Positions 45,046-55,985 of a stretch of DNA of 64,000 nucleotides are shown one piece after another. Made by a program: the position numbers and the translations under genes. Source of the DNA: Palaemon carinicauda. Taxonomy: Eukaryota > Arthropoda > Malacostraca > Decapoda > Palaemonidae. The DNA lies in the NCBI RefSeq assembly GCF_036898095.1, contig NC_090768.1, forward strand, positions 48,442,201 through 48,506,200, read 5' to 3'. The stretch's first letter is position 1; the number at the start of each line of letters is the position of its first letter. The notes under the pieces were generated by a model, which worked only from the letters and a program-made list of their open reading frames with translations, was not told the origin of the DNA and did no database searches.

Positions 45046-45469
45046 GTAAGTCCCAGCCGTTACTGGCTTTTGGCTTTTGCCCGGGGACTCAGTATCTGAG
45101 TGTGTCAGTGCTCAAGATAAGGAGTCCCTGCACCTCGCAAGTGCCTTGCTCTGCAAGGACCGCGGCCTACGTAAGCTTGTGTGTGAAGGAATGAAGTGTG
45201 ACTCATCCTAGGAAGTTGACCTGAAGTCCTTTAGATGGAATTCTAGGATAGGACATTCCCAATACCACCTCGTAAGGGTATGGGGATGTGACAGTATTAT
45301 CTTAATACTAGGAACACAAGGAAACATGGTTTACCTGCAGTGGTTTGAGGTCAGCTGTGCAGAGAACCCAGGATGCTGCTTTCCCCAAGAGAGGGGAGGA
45401 TGAAGAAAAGAATAAGGGCCAGGCATACCTTTTCATTCATGCAGACTAAAACCAGGTAACAATGCCCTC

Positions 45470-46570
45470 AACCATCTGCTACTTGTCCATTAAGGAGCTT
45501 GAGGTTTAAACCAGCTGTTGTGCAGCCACCACAGGGCCAATAGAGAACGTATCGAGCCTCCTGTGGGTCACGTCTTGCAGGTAATGGGCTGTGAAGGTCG
45601 TCTGACGCTTCCAAACCCCTGCTTGTAAAACCTGCGTCACTCAGTAGTTTCTCTTGAAGGCCAGGGACGTACCAATGCCTCTGACATCGTGTGCTCTGGG
45701 GCGACATGACGGAGGAGGGTCAGGATTCAGGGAATGATGGATAACCCTGCGAATCCAAGCTGAGATAAGTGTTCTTAGTGACCCTCCTCTTCGTCCTTCC
45801 GGTGCTAACAAACAATGCCTGCACCCGCGGACGAACTGCAGCTGTTCTCTTAAGATAGAGCCTCAGACTCCTCACTGGGCACAGTAGGAGATGGTCTGGG
45901 TCATCTGTTACAGAAAGCAGACTCAAAATCAGGAAAGAGTCGAACCGAGGGTCCGGCACTCCCGGATTTTGAGTCTTAGCTACAAACTCAAGGACGAATC
46001 TGAACGTTACCTCCCCCCATCCCCTTGAATGGGCGATGTCATACGAGAGACCATGAAGTTCGCTAACTCGTTTGGCCGAGGCCAAAGCGAGTAGGAACAC
46101 CGTCTTCCAAGTCAGGTGGCGATCAGAAGCCTGGCGTAATGGTTCGAAGGGAGGTCTCTTAAGAGACCTGAGAACTCGAACCACGTTCCATGGAGGAGGT
46201 CTCACTTCCGACTGAGGGCAGGTAAGTTCATAACTTCGTATGAGTAGAGAGAGTTCCAGCGAAGAAGAAATGTCCATTCCTTTGAGCCTGAAGGCAAGAC
46301 TTAAGGCTGAGTGATAGCCTTTCACTGCTGAGACTGAAAGGCGCATTTCCTCCCGCAAATACACGAGAAACTCTGCTATTGCTGGAATAGTGGCATCAAG
46401 TGGAGAGATACCCCTTCCACGACACCAACCACAGAAAACTCTCCATTTTGCCTGGTAGACCCCTGCGGATGACTTTCGCAGGTGTTCAGACATCCTTTTC
46501 GAAACTCGTTGCGAAAAGCCTCTCTCTGTGAGGAGATGCTGGATAGTCTCCAGGCGTGAAGCCGCAGCAA
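45470..46570 (-). pseudogene. Element 5 tyrosine recombinase remains
   Basis: The frame 46493-45720 holds SAGVYQAKWRVFCGWC, VKGYHSALSLAFRLKGMDI and LLALASAKRVSELHGLSYD (first arginine). The frame then changes, and 45720-45470 encodes in other frames the HxxR region (AHDVRGIGTSLAFK) and HYLQD with the tyrosine, interrupted by a stop. The N-terminal RLETIQHLLTERGF lies upstream of the annotated Met, overlapping the MT end. All catalytic positions can be located, but no single frame contains them. Confidence 0.85.
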
Positions 46571-48781
46571 AGCTACGGCTTTGTGAAAGATGTTAGCGTG
46601 TGGTTGTTTGAGTAGCTCGTGTCGTGGAGGAAGTTCTCTCGGGAGTTCCGTCAGGAGCTGCAGAAGGTCCGGAAACCACTCTGCGTGATGCCATAGCGGA
46701 GCTATTAAGGTCATAGACAGGTTGACCGATATTCTGGTCTTGTTGAGCACCCTCCTCATCAGACAGAACGGGGGAAAGGCGTACACGTTGTTGGAAGGCA
46801 TCTTACCAGAGTGCCTTGGGGTCCGGGACTGGGGAGCAGTACAGCGGAAACTTGAAATTCAAGGCTGTCGCGAACAGATCCACCGTCGGGGAATCCCACA
46901 AAGTCAGGACTTTGTTGGCTACTAGACGATCCAAAGACCACTCGGTACTCACAATCTGTGATGCCCTGCTCAGACTGTCGGCGAGCACATTCCTCTTGCC
47001 TGGTATGAAGCGACCTGATAGTGGAATCGAGTGGACTTCGGTCCATCTCAGTATCTCTACTGCAAGATGGGATAGCTGTTCCGAAAAGGTACCTCCCTGC
47101 TTGTTGATATAAGCCACCACCATGGTGTTGTCGCTCATCACCACCACAGAGTGGCCCGCCAGGACTTTGTGGAACTTCTGAAGTGCCAGGAATACGGCCT
47201 TCATTTCTAGCAGGTTTATGTGGAGGCACTAATCTGATTCTGACCACAGGCCTGAGGTCCTGTGGTTCAGAACATGGGCCCCCACCCTTTCTTTGAGGCG
47301 TCCGAAAACAGCATCAAATCTGGGGGGAGGATGAGAAGATCCACTCCCTTTCGTAGGTTCTCATCTGTCACCCACCACTGAAGTTCCCTCCGTTCCGCAG
47401 GACCCATAGGGACCAAGACGTCCGGGGAATCGTGTCCTTGATTCCACCAGGACTTGAGTTGCCATTGCAGGGATCTCATCCTGAGGCGACCGTTTGGAAC
47501 TAGACGGGCCAGGGAAGAAATGTGACCGAGGAGACATAACCACAATTGGACTGGGAGTTCTTCCCGTCTGAGGAAAGGGTCTGCAACCTTCCTCAGCCTT
47601 GCTATCCTGTCGTCTAATGGGAAGGCTTTGTGGAGATTGGTGTCCAAGATCATACCTAGATATACCAGTCGTTGAGTTGGAAGCAGACAAGACCTCTCGA
47701 GATTTACCATGATCCCTAAATCTTGGCAAATTCCTAGAAGCTTGTCCCGGTGTCGAAGAAAGGTCGACTCTGAGTCTGCCAGGATCAGCCAGTCGTCTAG
47801 ATAACGGAGGAGACGGATGCCGATCCTGTGTGCCCCAAAGATATCAGGGTGAACACTGGTAAATACCTGAGGTGCTGTGGAGAGACTGAAACACAGCACC
47901 TTGAACTGGTAGATCTTGTTGTCTAGGCAGAATCTTAAGTACTTCCTTGAAGACAGAAGGACTCGGATCTGGAAGTACGCGTCCTTCAGGTCCAGTGTAC
48001 ACATGAAGTCTTGTGGTCTCACTGCAAGTCTGACCGTGTCTGCTGTCTCCATGCTGAACGGAGTTTGTTTGACAAACCTGTTCAGAGCTGAAAGGTAGAT
48101 GACTGGTCTCCAGCCTCCAGACGCCTTCTTTACAAGAAAGAGTCGACTGAAGAAGCCTGGGGAACCGTTGACGACCTCCTGGAGAGGATCCTTCTTTAAC
48201 ATGGTCTCGACTTCTGCCCGTAGGGCTTGCCCCTTTGCCGATCCTATGGCATAGGAGCTCAACGACACTGGATCCACTGTCAGGGGAGGTAGAGATGTTG
48301 TGAACTGGACGCGATATCCATGACTGATTACAGAAATCGTCCAGGAATCGGCCCCGAGTTGCTGCCACCTGATCGCGCAACTTTGTAGGCATCCCCCCAC
48401 TGGTGGACATGCAGGGGGACTGCCAATCCTAGCGTTTGCGGCCTCGGCCACTCCCTCTAGGATTTTTCCCTCCCCTGGAGGACTTTTTGCCTTTCTTGTC
48501 TTTGACAGGAAAGGGCTGCTGTTTGGACACCGTCGTCTTTGCTGCCACTGCCGGTTTCGTCGTCTTGGACGGGCGAGGTTGTTGAGGTGCTGGAGGGTTG
48601 TAGGGCTTTGATGTGAGAGCCCTCTGGAGGAGAGAGTCCTGATTGGATTTCCTCCACCTCTCAGCTGCCTGTTCCACATCTTTAGGCTCAAACAGATTCT
48701 TTCCCAAAAGGGAAGAATGTCTGAGCCTGCTGACTTCGACGACTGGGACCTTCGAATGGAACCTTTATGCCACCGCATCAC
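46376..48781 (-). pseudogene. Element 5 RT-RNase H-MT remains
   Basis: The RT frame 48781-47267 is long and has GFFSRLFLVKKASGGWRPV, TLDLKDAYFQIRVL, CFSLSTAPQVF and RYLDDWLILADS (DD intact, 47789-47803). Two conserved positions differ from element 1: VIYLSALN for VIDLSALN, and CFSLS for CFGLS. The frame ends at the start of RNase H (LFSDASKKGWGPMF) in a G run near 47285. A TAG near 47227 also falls in the continued frame. RNase H continues at 47204-46803 (VVMSDNTMVVAYINKQGG, RNVLADSLSRASQIV), then MT at 46801-46570 (VYAFPPFCLMRRVLN, TLIAPLWHHAEWF) in another frame. Confidence 0.87.
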
Positions 48782-50947
48782 GTCGTTTCAAGATGGTATT
48801 GGCCCACAAGTTCGAGACTTGGTGGGCCAGAAACTCAATGGTGCGGGTGTCCGTAAGGAGGAAGGTCTCCAGGGCTTTCCTGGTGCTCTCCTTAGACAGA
48901 TCCTCGGATCGCAACAGGATGCCAAGAGACCCTAGCCAGAAGTCCAACCACGAAGTAGCCTGCATGGCACACTTCGCAACCTTCTCCTGACTTAGGATCT
49001 CTGTCACCGAGAAAGTCACTTGCCGGCTAGAGAGCCTCTCTAGAGGGACTCCCTTGGTAAGCTCTTCCACAGAGTGGTGCAGGGGAAGAGCTAAGCAAGA
49101 CTCCTCCATGATCTCAAAGTACCTCCTCTGGTGGATACGAGGAGGAGGGAGGAGCTTGCTGCCAGCAGTGGAACGGCTGGAGGAGGCAAGTTCGGAGAGC
49201 TGGCCCTCAACCTTATCCCTGGCACTCTTCACCCCTTGGGACCAGGGCAAAGCCGCACTGGCCTTAGCAGGTTTCTGAGTGCCAAAGACTCGGTCCAGGA
49301 CCGTGTCCTTGCCCTCACAAGGAGGAATCTCAGGGTCCAGGAACCCGTTGAGATGCCTCATCAGGGTCAGGACCTGCCAGAAGGCATGCTCTGACTCCTG
49401 TTGCTCTCCTCCTAGAGAACTGGCAGCATAGTCTCCCGTCCCCAAAGGCTCTACTTGGGGGGACACGTGGACGTTCTCCGATGGTCTCGTTGGCTCTGCT
49501 CGAATCCTAGAAGACGACTTAGGGATGGTCTTGGAGTCCTTAGGTTCCCTCCTAGGAGAGATACAGGACTCCAATAACAAAGTCTGAGGGCTCTTCTCCG
49601 CCCCAACTCGGGACGATTCTCCTGCTCGAGGTGGGGTTTCTCCCATTGGTGCGATGAGAGAACGTCTCACCTCGGTAGACTCCCCTGAGGACGGAAAATC
49701 TTCGTCCACAGGAGATGGAGAGAAAGTCTGAGGGGGGGAGGGAGTTTTACTCTAGGATTTCCTAGGAGCCAGCTTGACCCTGGGAGAAGTCACCACAACT
49801 TCTACTCCTCTGTTCCTCTTCAGTGGGGTCGGAGCTGCCCTTGGTTTGAGGCCCAACTCAGAGAAGGCAGGCTTGACAGCCTGAACGACAGCTCTGATAA
49901 GGGACCCAAACCATGGCTGCTTACTGACAGATGCTGTGTCAGAGACTCCCTCTGGAGGGAAGGGGATCGGGCGATCCTTCGGAGTAGACACTACAACTGG
50001 GCCTGCCTGAAAAGAAAGGGAAGAAGGTTGGTTACTGGACCTATCCGAAGACTTCCCCTTCTCCTGCAAGCGCGCTGGTCTGCGCTTGTGGGGGGTGGAA
50101 CGTGGAAAAAGACGACCTGGATGCTCTCGTTCCTGAAGCCTCGTGCGGGGAATCATGCCGGGGATCGCGCGATGGAATATTCCCTGGTTCGCGCGCGTAC
50201 GTGTGCGCGCGGAGATGAAGGCGCGGGTGATTGCTGACGAGCAGGAGAGCGATGGCGCACAGGCGAGCGATGGCGCACAGGGCGCGCAAGTGAGTGACTG
50301 CGCACTGGCGAGGGGGCGCGTGGGCGCGCAGGCGATCTATGGCGAGCAGGTGAGTGGGGGCGTGGGCGTGCTGGTAAGCGATGGCACGCAGGTGATGGTG
50401 CGCGTGTGCGCGTAAGTTCGCGCGTGCGCGTAAGTGCGCGATCTGGCGAAGGTAGAAGGAGCGCAGTAGGAACCACAAGCGTAGTTGCGAGCGAAGGTGA
50501 CTCTTTGTGGGCGCGTGGACGCACAGGATCCCGGAGACCTCTAGAAGGGTGCACAGCAAGGGCTGGAACATGTGTGTGTGAAGGTGACTGCGCGCGACGG
50601 CGCGCGGGCGAAGGTTGACGGGTGGGCGAGGTCCGATGGCGCGCAGGAGATCGCTGACGAGAAGGTGAAAGCAGAGTCTTCCCTCCTGTGCCCAGATCCG
50701 GAGATCGTGGGCGCGCGGGCGAACGATGGCGCGCCGGTGAAGAGCGCTGGCGAACTGGAGATTGTGGGCGCGCGTGGCGCGCATCAGGATCAGGGCGCGC
50801 AGATGTGCGCTGGCGAGAAGATCGCTGGCGCGCAGGTGAGCGCTGGCGCACATGAGATCGACGGCGAGCAGGAGAGCGCTGGCGCGTAGACTCTGCAGCA
50901 GGAGATCGCTGGCGCGTTGTCCCTGGCACAGGATGTTTCTGGAGAGT
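48429..50947 (-). pseudogene. Element 5 gag-like region with RSPAR repeats
   Basis: Blocks 50947-50153, 50156-49752, 49709-48765 and 48707-48429 cover a gag-like protein lacking its N-terminus. The first block is highly repetitive: short units such as RQRSPAR and RHRSPAR recur for about 250 residues. The DNA is GC-rich (GGCGCGC-type repeats, about 50150-50900), unlike its AT-rich surroundings. The last blocks resemble the folded gag domain of element 1 (SWLDFWLGSLGILLRSEDL, EFLAHQVSNLWANTILKRRD) and end in a basic tail (SSRGGKNPRGSGRGRKR). The apparent start at 50977 lies in the neighbouring repeat and is not original. Confidence 0.78.
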
Positions 50948-51226
50948 AGTCTCTTGTTTGAGGGTACACTCGGGCATGCTCTTTCTATCTTGTTTCTCTT
51001 CCTCTTGTTTTTATGAAGTTTAAATAGTTTATATACGATAGATTTAATTTGATGTTAATTATCTTCAAATGTTATTTATTGTTATTACTTCTCTTGAATT
51101 TTATTTATTTCCTAGTTTCCTTTCCTCACTGAGCTATTTTTCTCTGTTGGAGCCCTTGAGCTTATTGCATCATGCTTTTCCAACTAAGGTTGCAGCTTAG
51201 CTAGTAATGGTAATAATAATACACCC
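50948..51226 (+). mobile_element. TAA-tailed dispersed repeat, 5'-truncated copy
   Basis: Blocks TTGAGGGTACACTCGGGCA, TCCTAGTTTCCTTTCCTCA, AGCCCTTGAGCTTATTGCAT and CTTTTCCAACTAAGGTTGCAG end in AATGGTAATAATAATAC. The same blocks appear at 51511-51742. The TAA-type tail and 5' truncation are typical of sequences mobilised by LINE machinery. It lies against the broken gag of element 5 and the element's 5' end is missing here. Confidence 0.65.
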
Positions 51227-51742
51227 AATAGTCTGGCCTATTCTTTACTCATTTTCGTCTGTCCTCATAAACCTGACAACACTGAGATTACCAAAAAAAA
51301 TTCTTCTTCGCTCAAGGGGTTAACTACTGAACTGTAATGGTTCGGTGGGTGGCTACTCTCCTCTTGGTAAAGGTAGATTAGACTCTTTAGCCATGGTAAG
51401 CAGCTATTCTATGAGGACACTATAGAATCAAACCGTTGTTCTCTAGTCTTGAGTAGTGCCATAGCCTCTGTACCATGACCTTCCACTGTCTTGGATTAGA
51501 GTTCTCGTGCTTGAGGGTACACCCAGGCACGTTGTTTTACCTTATTTCTCTTTCGCATGCTTTTTTTAAGTTTTATGGTTTATGTATGAAAGATCTAATC
51601 TAATGCTGTTACTCTTCTTAAATATTTTATTTTGATTGTTCATTAATTCTCTTTCATTTTGTTTATTTCCTTGTTTCCTTTCCTTTGCTTTTTCAACTAG
51701 GGTTATAGCTTAGCTTGTAATAATAATAATAATAATATTACA
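51227..51742 (+). mobile_element. TAA-tailed dispersed repeat, longer copy
   Basis: About 515 bases starting with a unique 5' part (TCTGGCCTATTCTTTACTCA, CAAGGGGTTAACTACTG, AGTGCCATAGCCTCTGTACC), then the part shared with 50948-51226 and ending in (TAA)n at about 51719-51739. It follows the tail of the first copy directly, as if inserted into it. I remember very similar repeats from shrimp and crab sequences, which supports the decapod assignment, but this needs a search. Confidence 0.65.
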
Positions 51743-52553
51743 TGCTGTTTTATTGGGTACAGTTGAGATATTTATCTATACAGAACAATACACGGGGAAT
51801 TTAGTTAAAAGTTTAAATAAAGTGTCAACATTACATTGACTTATAAATTTCGAGTGGCTAAATCCTGGTTTCACCTAAAAGACTCATCAAATTACTCACC
51901 ACAACTTCAGATATATTGATATTTTCTTTTTTTGTTATTATATATAATACTGTAATCCATAGTTAATACTTTTGTTCATTTAAGACAAAAGAAAGTTCTT
52001 TTAGTTATAATATGACAAAAATTTGGGAACTTGAGGTCCACATCAAACTCACTTACCATGTATTCTTATGGGAAAATTTTTTTTCTATACATGAATTTAG
52101 TTCAGTATATGCGGCCGTTCTTGGAAATTAATCGTGGATAACAGGAGTTGAGTGTACAATAATTATTTTTCTTCAGGCAGTCTACAGTATATTACAAACT
52201 AATACACCATCATAAACAGAAATTTATTATGCTTTAAAGACTCTAGATAATTTTCATCACCACAACCAGAAAACCACTGAACTACGCAATACCAGCTAAT
52301 CTTATATAATAATGCCATATTTCTGTACAGTATATGGAATATTTAGTAAGGTATAACCTGAAAGATAATGAATATTTGTAAAACAATGGTTGGTATTTCA
52401 ATAACATGCGTATTCAATACCTTTATTTCGATCAGTTGCCAATAAAAATTCAATAGAAAAATGAAGAGCACTTTTGAAAAAGTTAAAAATGCTTGGGAAT
52501 ATATAAAATAAATAGGTAAAAACCAGTTGAAAGATCTTTAAAATATAACTTAC
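51743..52553. other. Intronic interval without recognised feature
   Basis: AT-rich sequence up to the PLRG1 exon at 52554. Nothing is supported. Confidence 0.4.
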
Positions 52554-52748
52554 CTGGGGCTCAGCAGCTTGACATACTACAGATGCAACAGTATTTGAAT
52601 GCCCTGATAATGTGTGAATATTTGCTTTTGTTCTTAAATCCCAAACTCTTGCAGTTGAATCCCTTCCACATGTGACTAGAATATCTATTGTTGGATGTAA
52701 TGCTAATCCATAACAGGCACTAAGATGACCATGATAATGCCTTATAAC
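52554..52748 (-). CDS. PLRG1: PLRG1 exon encoding two WD40 blades' core
   Basis: The exon has 195 bases (65 codons, phase 0), a pyrimidine-rich acceptor ending GCAG and donor GTAAGT at 52548-52553. It encodes [19 protein letters not shown], then [39 protein letters not shown] and [17 protein letters not shown] and HPTIDxLVTCxRDSTARxWD are nearly the same in animal PLRG1 as I recall it. This is the most upstream PLRG1 exon in the window. The preceding protein region (N-terminal domain and first blades) is not found up to 64000, so the next intron is longer than 11 kb. Confidence 0.97.
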
Positions 52749-53109
52749 CTGCAAAAAAAAAAGATGAAGTTGGCATATCAAAAGATATAATAATCTGGAT
52801 AAAATCTTTAGGAAATATTATTTTAAATCAAAGTTTAAGATTATTAAAATAAAAACTACTAAAAATGACAAATTTGGAAAATAATTAGTATTTTTCCTAA
52901 CAATACAAACTTTGAGCTCTTTATATGAGAATATACCTTTTCAGGTGAAAACTAGTCTTTTTTTTTCCAATTTCACCAAAATTGGAACAGGTGCCCAAGT
53001 ACTCCATGAAAATTCTAGAGTTTTCGTGCTACCTCATCAGCCAACTACCCTGTAGGGTAGACAGCACCACCCAGGGATTGTGTCTGTTGATACACACTGG
53101 AGGGTCAGA

Positions 53110-53440
53110 TGGTTCAATTGAGAGTAACAAGGATCCTCTGACTTTCAAGCAAATGGTCGACTCTCATCTGAGTGCCTGAGGACGTCGAAGGGTTGCTTAA
53201 CAAGTAAATATTTCAAGTCAATTGCTTTCATGTCATGGGATCGGTTGCAAGAACCTGTCTTTGTAAAGGGATGATGAAGCCTTGTCTTCCAACTGCCTTT
53301 ACTAGAATGAGAGTTAGTCATGTATGTCCACTTAGAGATCAGTAAACACCGGAGCAACCGGTTATCTCGTGCAGATAATGGCATTTCAGAAACCCTCCCG
53401 AGTTGATCGCTGTCAAACAAAAGATCGGTAACAAGCAACT
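53110..53440 (-). pseudogene. Possible RT remnant of the split relic
   Basis: On the minus strand MKAIDLKYLLVKQPFDV resembles the VIDLSALNxFVKQTPF box of element 5, and LILVKAVG resembles LFLVKKASG just before it. Only this pair of blocks is seen and neither is clean, so the call is weak. Confidence 0.3.
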
Positions 53441-55246
53441 ACTTCCGAAAGACAAGACATTTGTCAGACAGATTTCCATGCATAAGTCAAGCTGCAGACC
53501 AATAAACACTCATGCATAAGTCAAGCTACAGACCAGTAAACACTAACAGAAAATTTACCCCTATAGAAGGTAAATGTTACCACCAATCTTATAGCAGGAA
53601 CTCCCCTGTGACAGGTACCCCTGGGGTAGGAGAAAGGTCTAAATATCTCGTTGCACCCGATCTCAATTAGAGAACATTGATACGGATCCCTTAGAAGAGG
53701 TAAATACATCTCTGATCTCTCTGTTCCTGATAAGCAAAACTGGAATAAACTCCGATTGTTCCCTCCCAAGGAAACAGACTTGCTTATGTGAAGTTTCGGA
53801 GACTAAGTACCTTTGATACTTACTTGCGATCCGGAGACGTCAGGGATGATCTGACAGAGATGAAGGAGGGGCCCACTTAGGGGCAGACTACTTATGTCCG
53901 GTTATGGGAGGGTTCATGAATAACCCGACTTTCCCCAAGAGATACAACCATCGACTGAGAAAGAGAGCTAAAGATGTATTGGAACAAGGTTCTAATTTAA
54001 TTGGTTCCCGGCATCAAATACAGTAACTGAAACAGTGTCATTCGTGAACGAAGGACCATCAGTAGGTTCTGTATGATGTAAGTAACCCTTGCTACTCCTC
54101 ATGGGAATGCATACCCCAGTGAGGGTAGTGCATGCAACTGGCAAAATGAACAGACTTCGTCAGTAGTAGTGGCTCAACCGCCAGCATGCGGGTGTGCCAA
54201 ATGGCAACTTCCCTGACTTAGGGTAAGTACTCGTACATGAGCTTGAGCATCATGAACACGTTTATGTTTGTGAGCTACCCTGAAGGACCTTATGGAGTCG
54301 CTTGCGAGAATAATGTGTATATGAAGCGCAAAATCATTGATCAAAAGGAATTAATTTTTGACTAGCCATGGTATTAAGAACATGTTCGTATGCCTGCATG
54401 CGTCCACAAGAAGCATATGCAGCTAGCCAAGCGATCAGGCCTTGTTCGGTAGTATGAGCTCGCCCGCCCACCTCGTGGCGGGAACAAGCGCACCTGTAAA
54501 TGAATACCTTTCAGTCGTTCATGAACGAAAGTACGAGCTGATTCCATCCTGTCAGGAGTTCAGGCTTGGGGCAATAACCACGAAGGGTTATGTCTAACGA
54601 GACTGCTGTGCCCTGAGGATAGGACAAGATGAGATGAAGACTGCAAAGTCAGAGGCCGACACCATGTGAGTGTTCCGATGAGCTCTCTATCCTGCAGAGA
54701 GAAGTCCAATATAATAATCCCGAATTGATGTTTCTTGAGACTTGCTGTCTTTCGAGACTCAATGGTGGGATGCAGCAGCTGCAAGCGGTTGACAGGCATT
54801 CCCATCTGCATTAATAACCCTGTCATAAGAGCCTCCATGTATTGCCGCAGGTTTCCACCTCCCAGGCCAGATCTGGCAATCGTAAAGGGAAGAGCCCATA
54901 CGCAACCGAAATAGCTTGTGACAGCACCTTACTACGGAGATGCTGGCGACCAACTGTAGTTGCACAGACCTCGTCAGGGAAAGAAACTCGCCCATGCACC
55001 TTGCTAACTCTTAGTGTCTGGGTGGGCTCTCTCTCACGAATAGGTAGAGGCGTTGCCAGCACTCAGCGTTTGAACAGACCCTCGTCTGTGAGAGGAACTC
55101 GCCCGTGGGGGTTTGTTCATTTATACATGAGACGAACACTCGTCAGTGATCCTGGAGGATGTTGTAATGTAGCCTAGTATGCTTCTGAATTAGGAAGCAT
55201 GAGTAAGACTGAAAAAGGTTTTCTGTGTGGTAAAAGCAGGAAAAAT

Positions 55247-55580
55247 GATATTTTAATTATAAAATAAATTTTTGAATATACTTACCCGGTGAATATATAA
55301 TAGCTGAGCCTCCGGCGGCTCGACAGAAAAACACAAAAACTCGCGAGCGATCGCTATGAAGGTTGCGGGTGTGCCCACTGGCGCCAACTATCGGCCAGAT
55401 ACCGCATATACATGTAAACAGACCCAATTCTTCTCATCCCGCTGGGTCTCTATCGGGGAGGAAGGGGGGGCCTTTAATTTATATATTCACCGGGTAAGTA
55501 TATTCAAAAATTTATTTTATAATTAAAATATCATTTTTAAATATTTAACTTAGCCGGTGAATATATAATAGCTGATTCAC
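55247..55580. repeat. Element 4 left terminal repeat and ICR
   Basis: The outer end GATATTTTAATTATAAAATA is the same as in element 3. The repeat carries AGCGATCGCTAT. The ICR joins the inverted left end (about 55480-55534) to the inverted right end (TTTTTAAATATTTAACTTAG). Confidence 0.92.
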
Positions 55581-55985
55581 ACCCATGGTGGTGGGTAGAG
55601 ACCAGAGTTAATTAAGTTTACAGCGTATATGCTTAGAGTTTTTGACAGTTATATCATAACAAAACCCAAATATATATAGGTACCTGGTAAGGAAGTTGAC
55701 TTAGACGATTACTCTGCCATATTAGTCTGTCTTCCTCACGAAGCCCAGCCATCCTCTTAGGATGCTGAAAGACTCCCAGGAGCTGAAGTATCAAGGGCTG
55801 CAACCCATACAACAGGACCTCATCAAACCCCTAATCTGGGCGCTCTCAAGAAATGACATTTGACCACCCGCCAAATCAAAAAAGGATGTGAAAGGCTTCT
55901 TAGCCTTCCGTACAACCCAATTAAAAAACATTTCAAGAGCAGATTAAAAGGATATTGGAATTAAGGGAATGTAGTGGTAGAACCC

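Larger units (their letters stand above)
44672..50947 (-). mobile_element. DIRS1-like retrotransposon, element 5 (5' end lost)
   Basis: Left terminal repeat, ICR, YR, MT, RNase H, RT and gag-like segments follow each other on the minus strand in DIRS order. The element's own 5' end (the right terminal repeat and gag N-terminus) is absent: gag sequence meets a TAA-tailed repeat at about 50948, and neither the expected right end nor the Cys-rich gag start appears beyond it. Sequence and terminal motifs (TTTTTCCTAACCATACAAACC) place it with element 1 and with the relics at 5263 and 52867. Several frame breaks and stops show that it is inactive. Confidence 0.88.

Noticed and set aside
50153..50977. 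274-codon Arg/Ser-rich frame as a host SR protein gene
   Set aside because: It is flanked by gag and RT of element 5, its first codons lie in another repeat, and no RNA-recognition motif or splice structure is seen.
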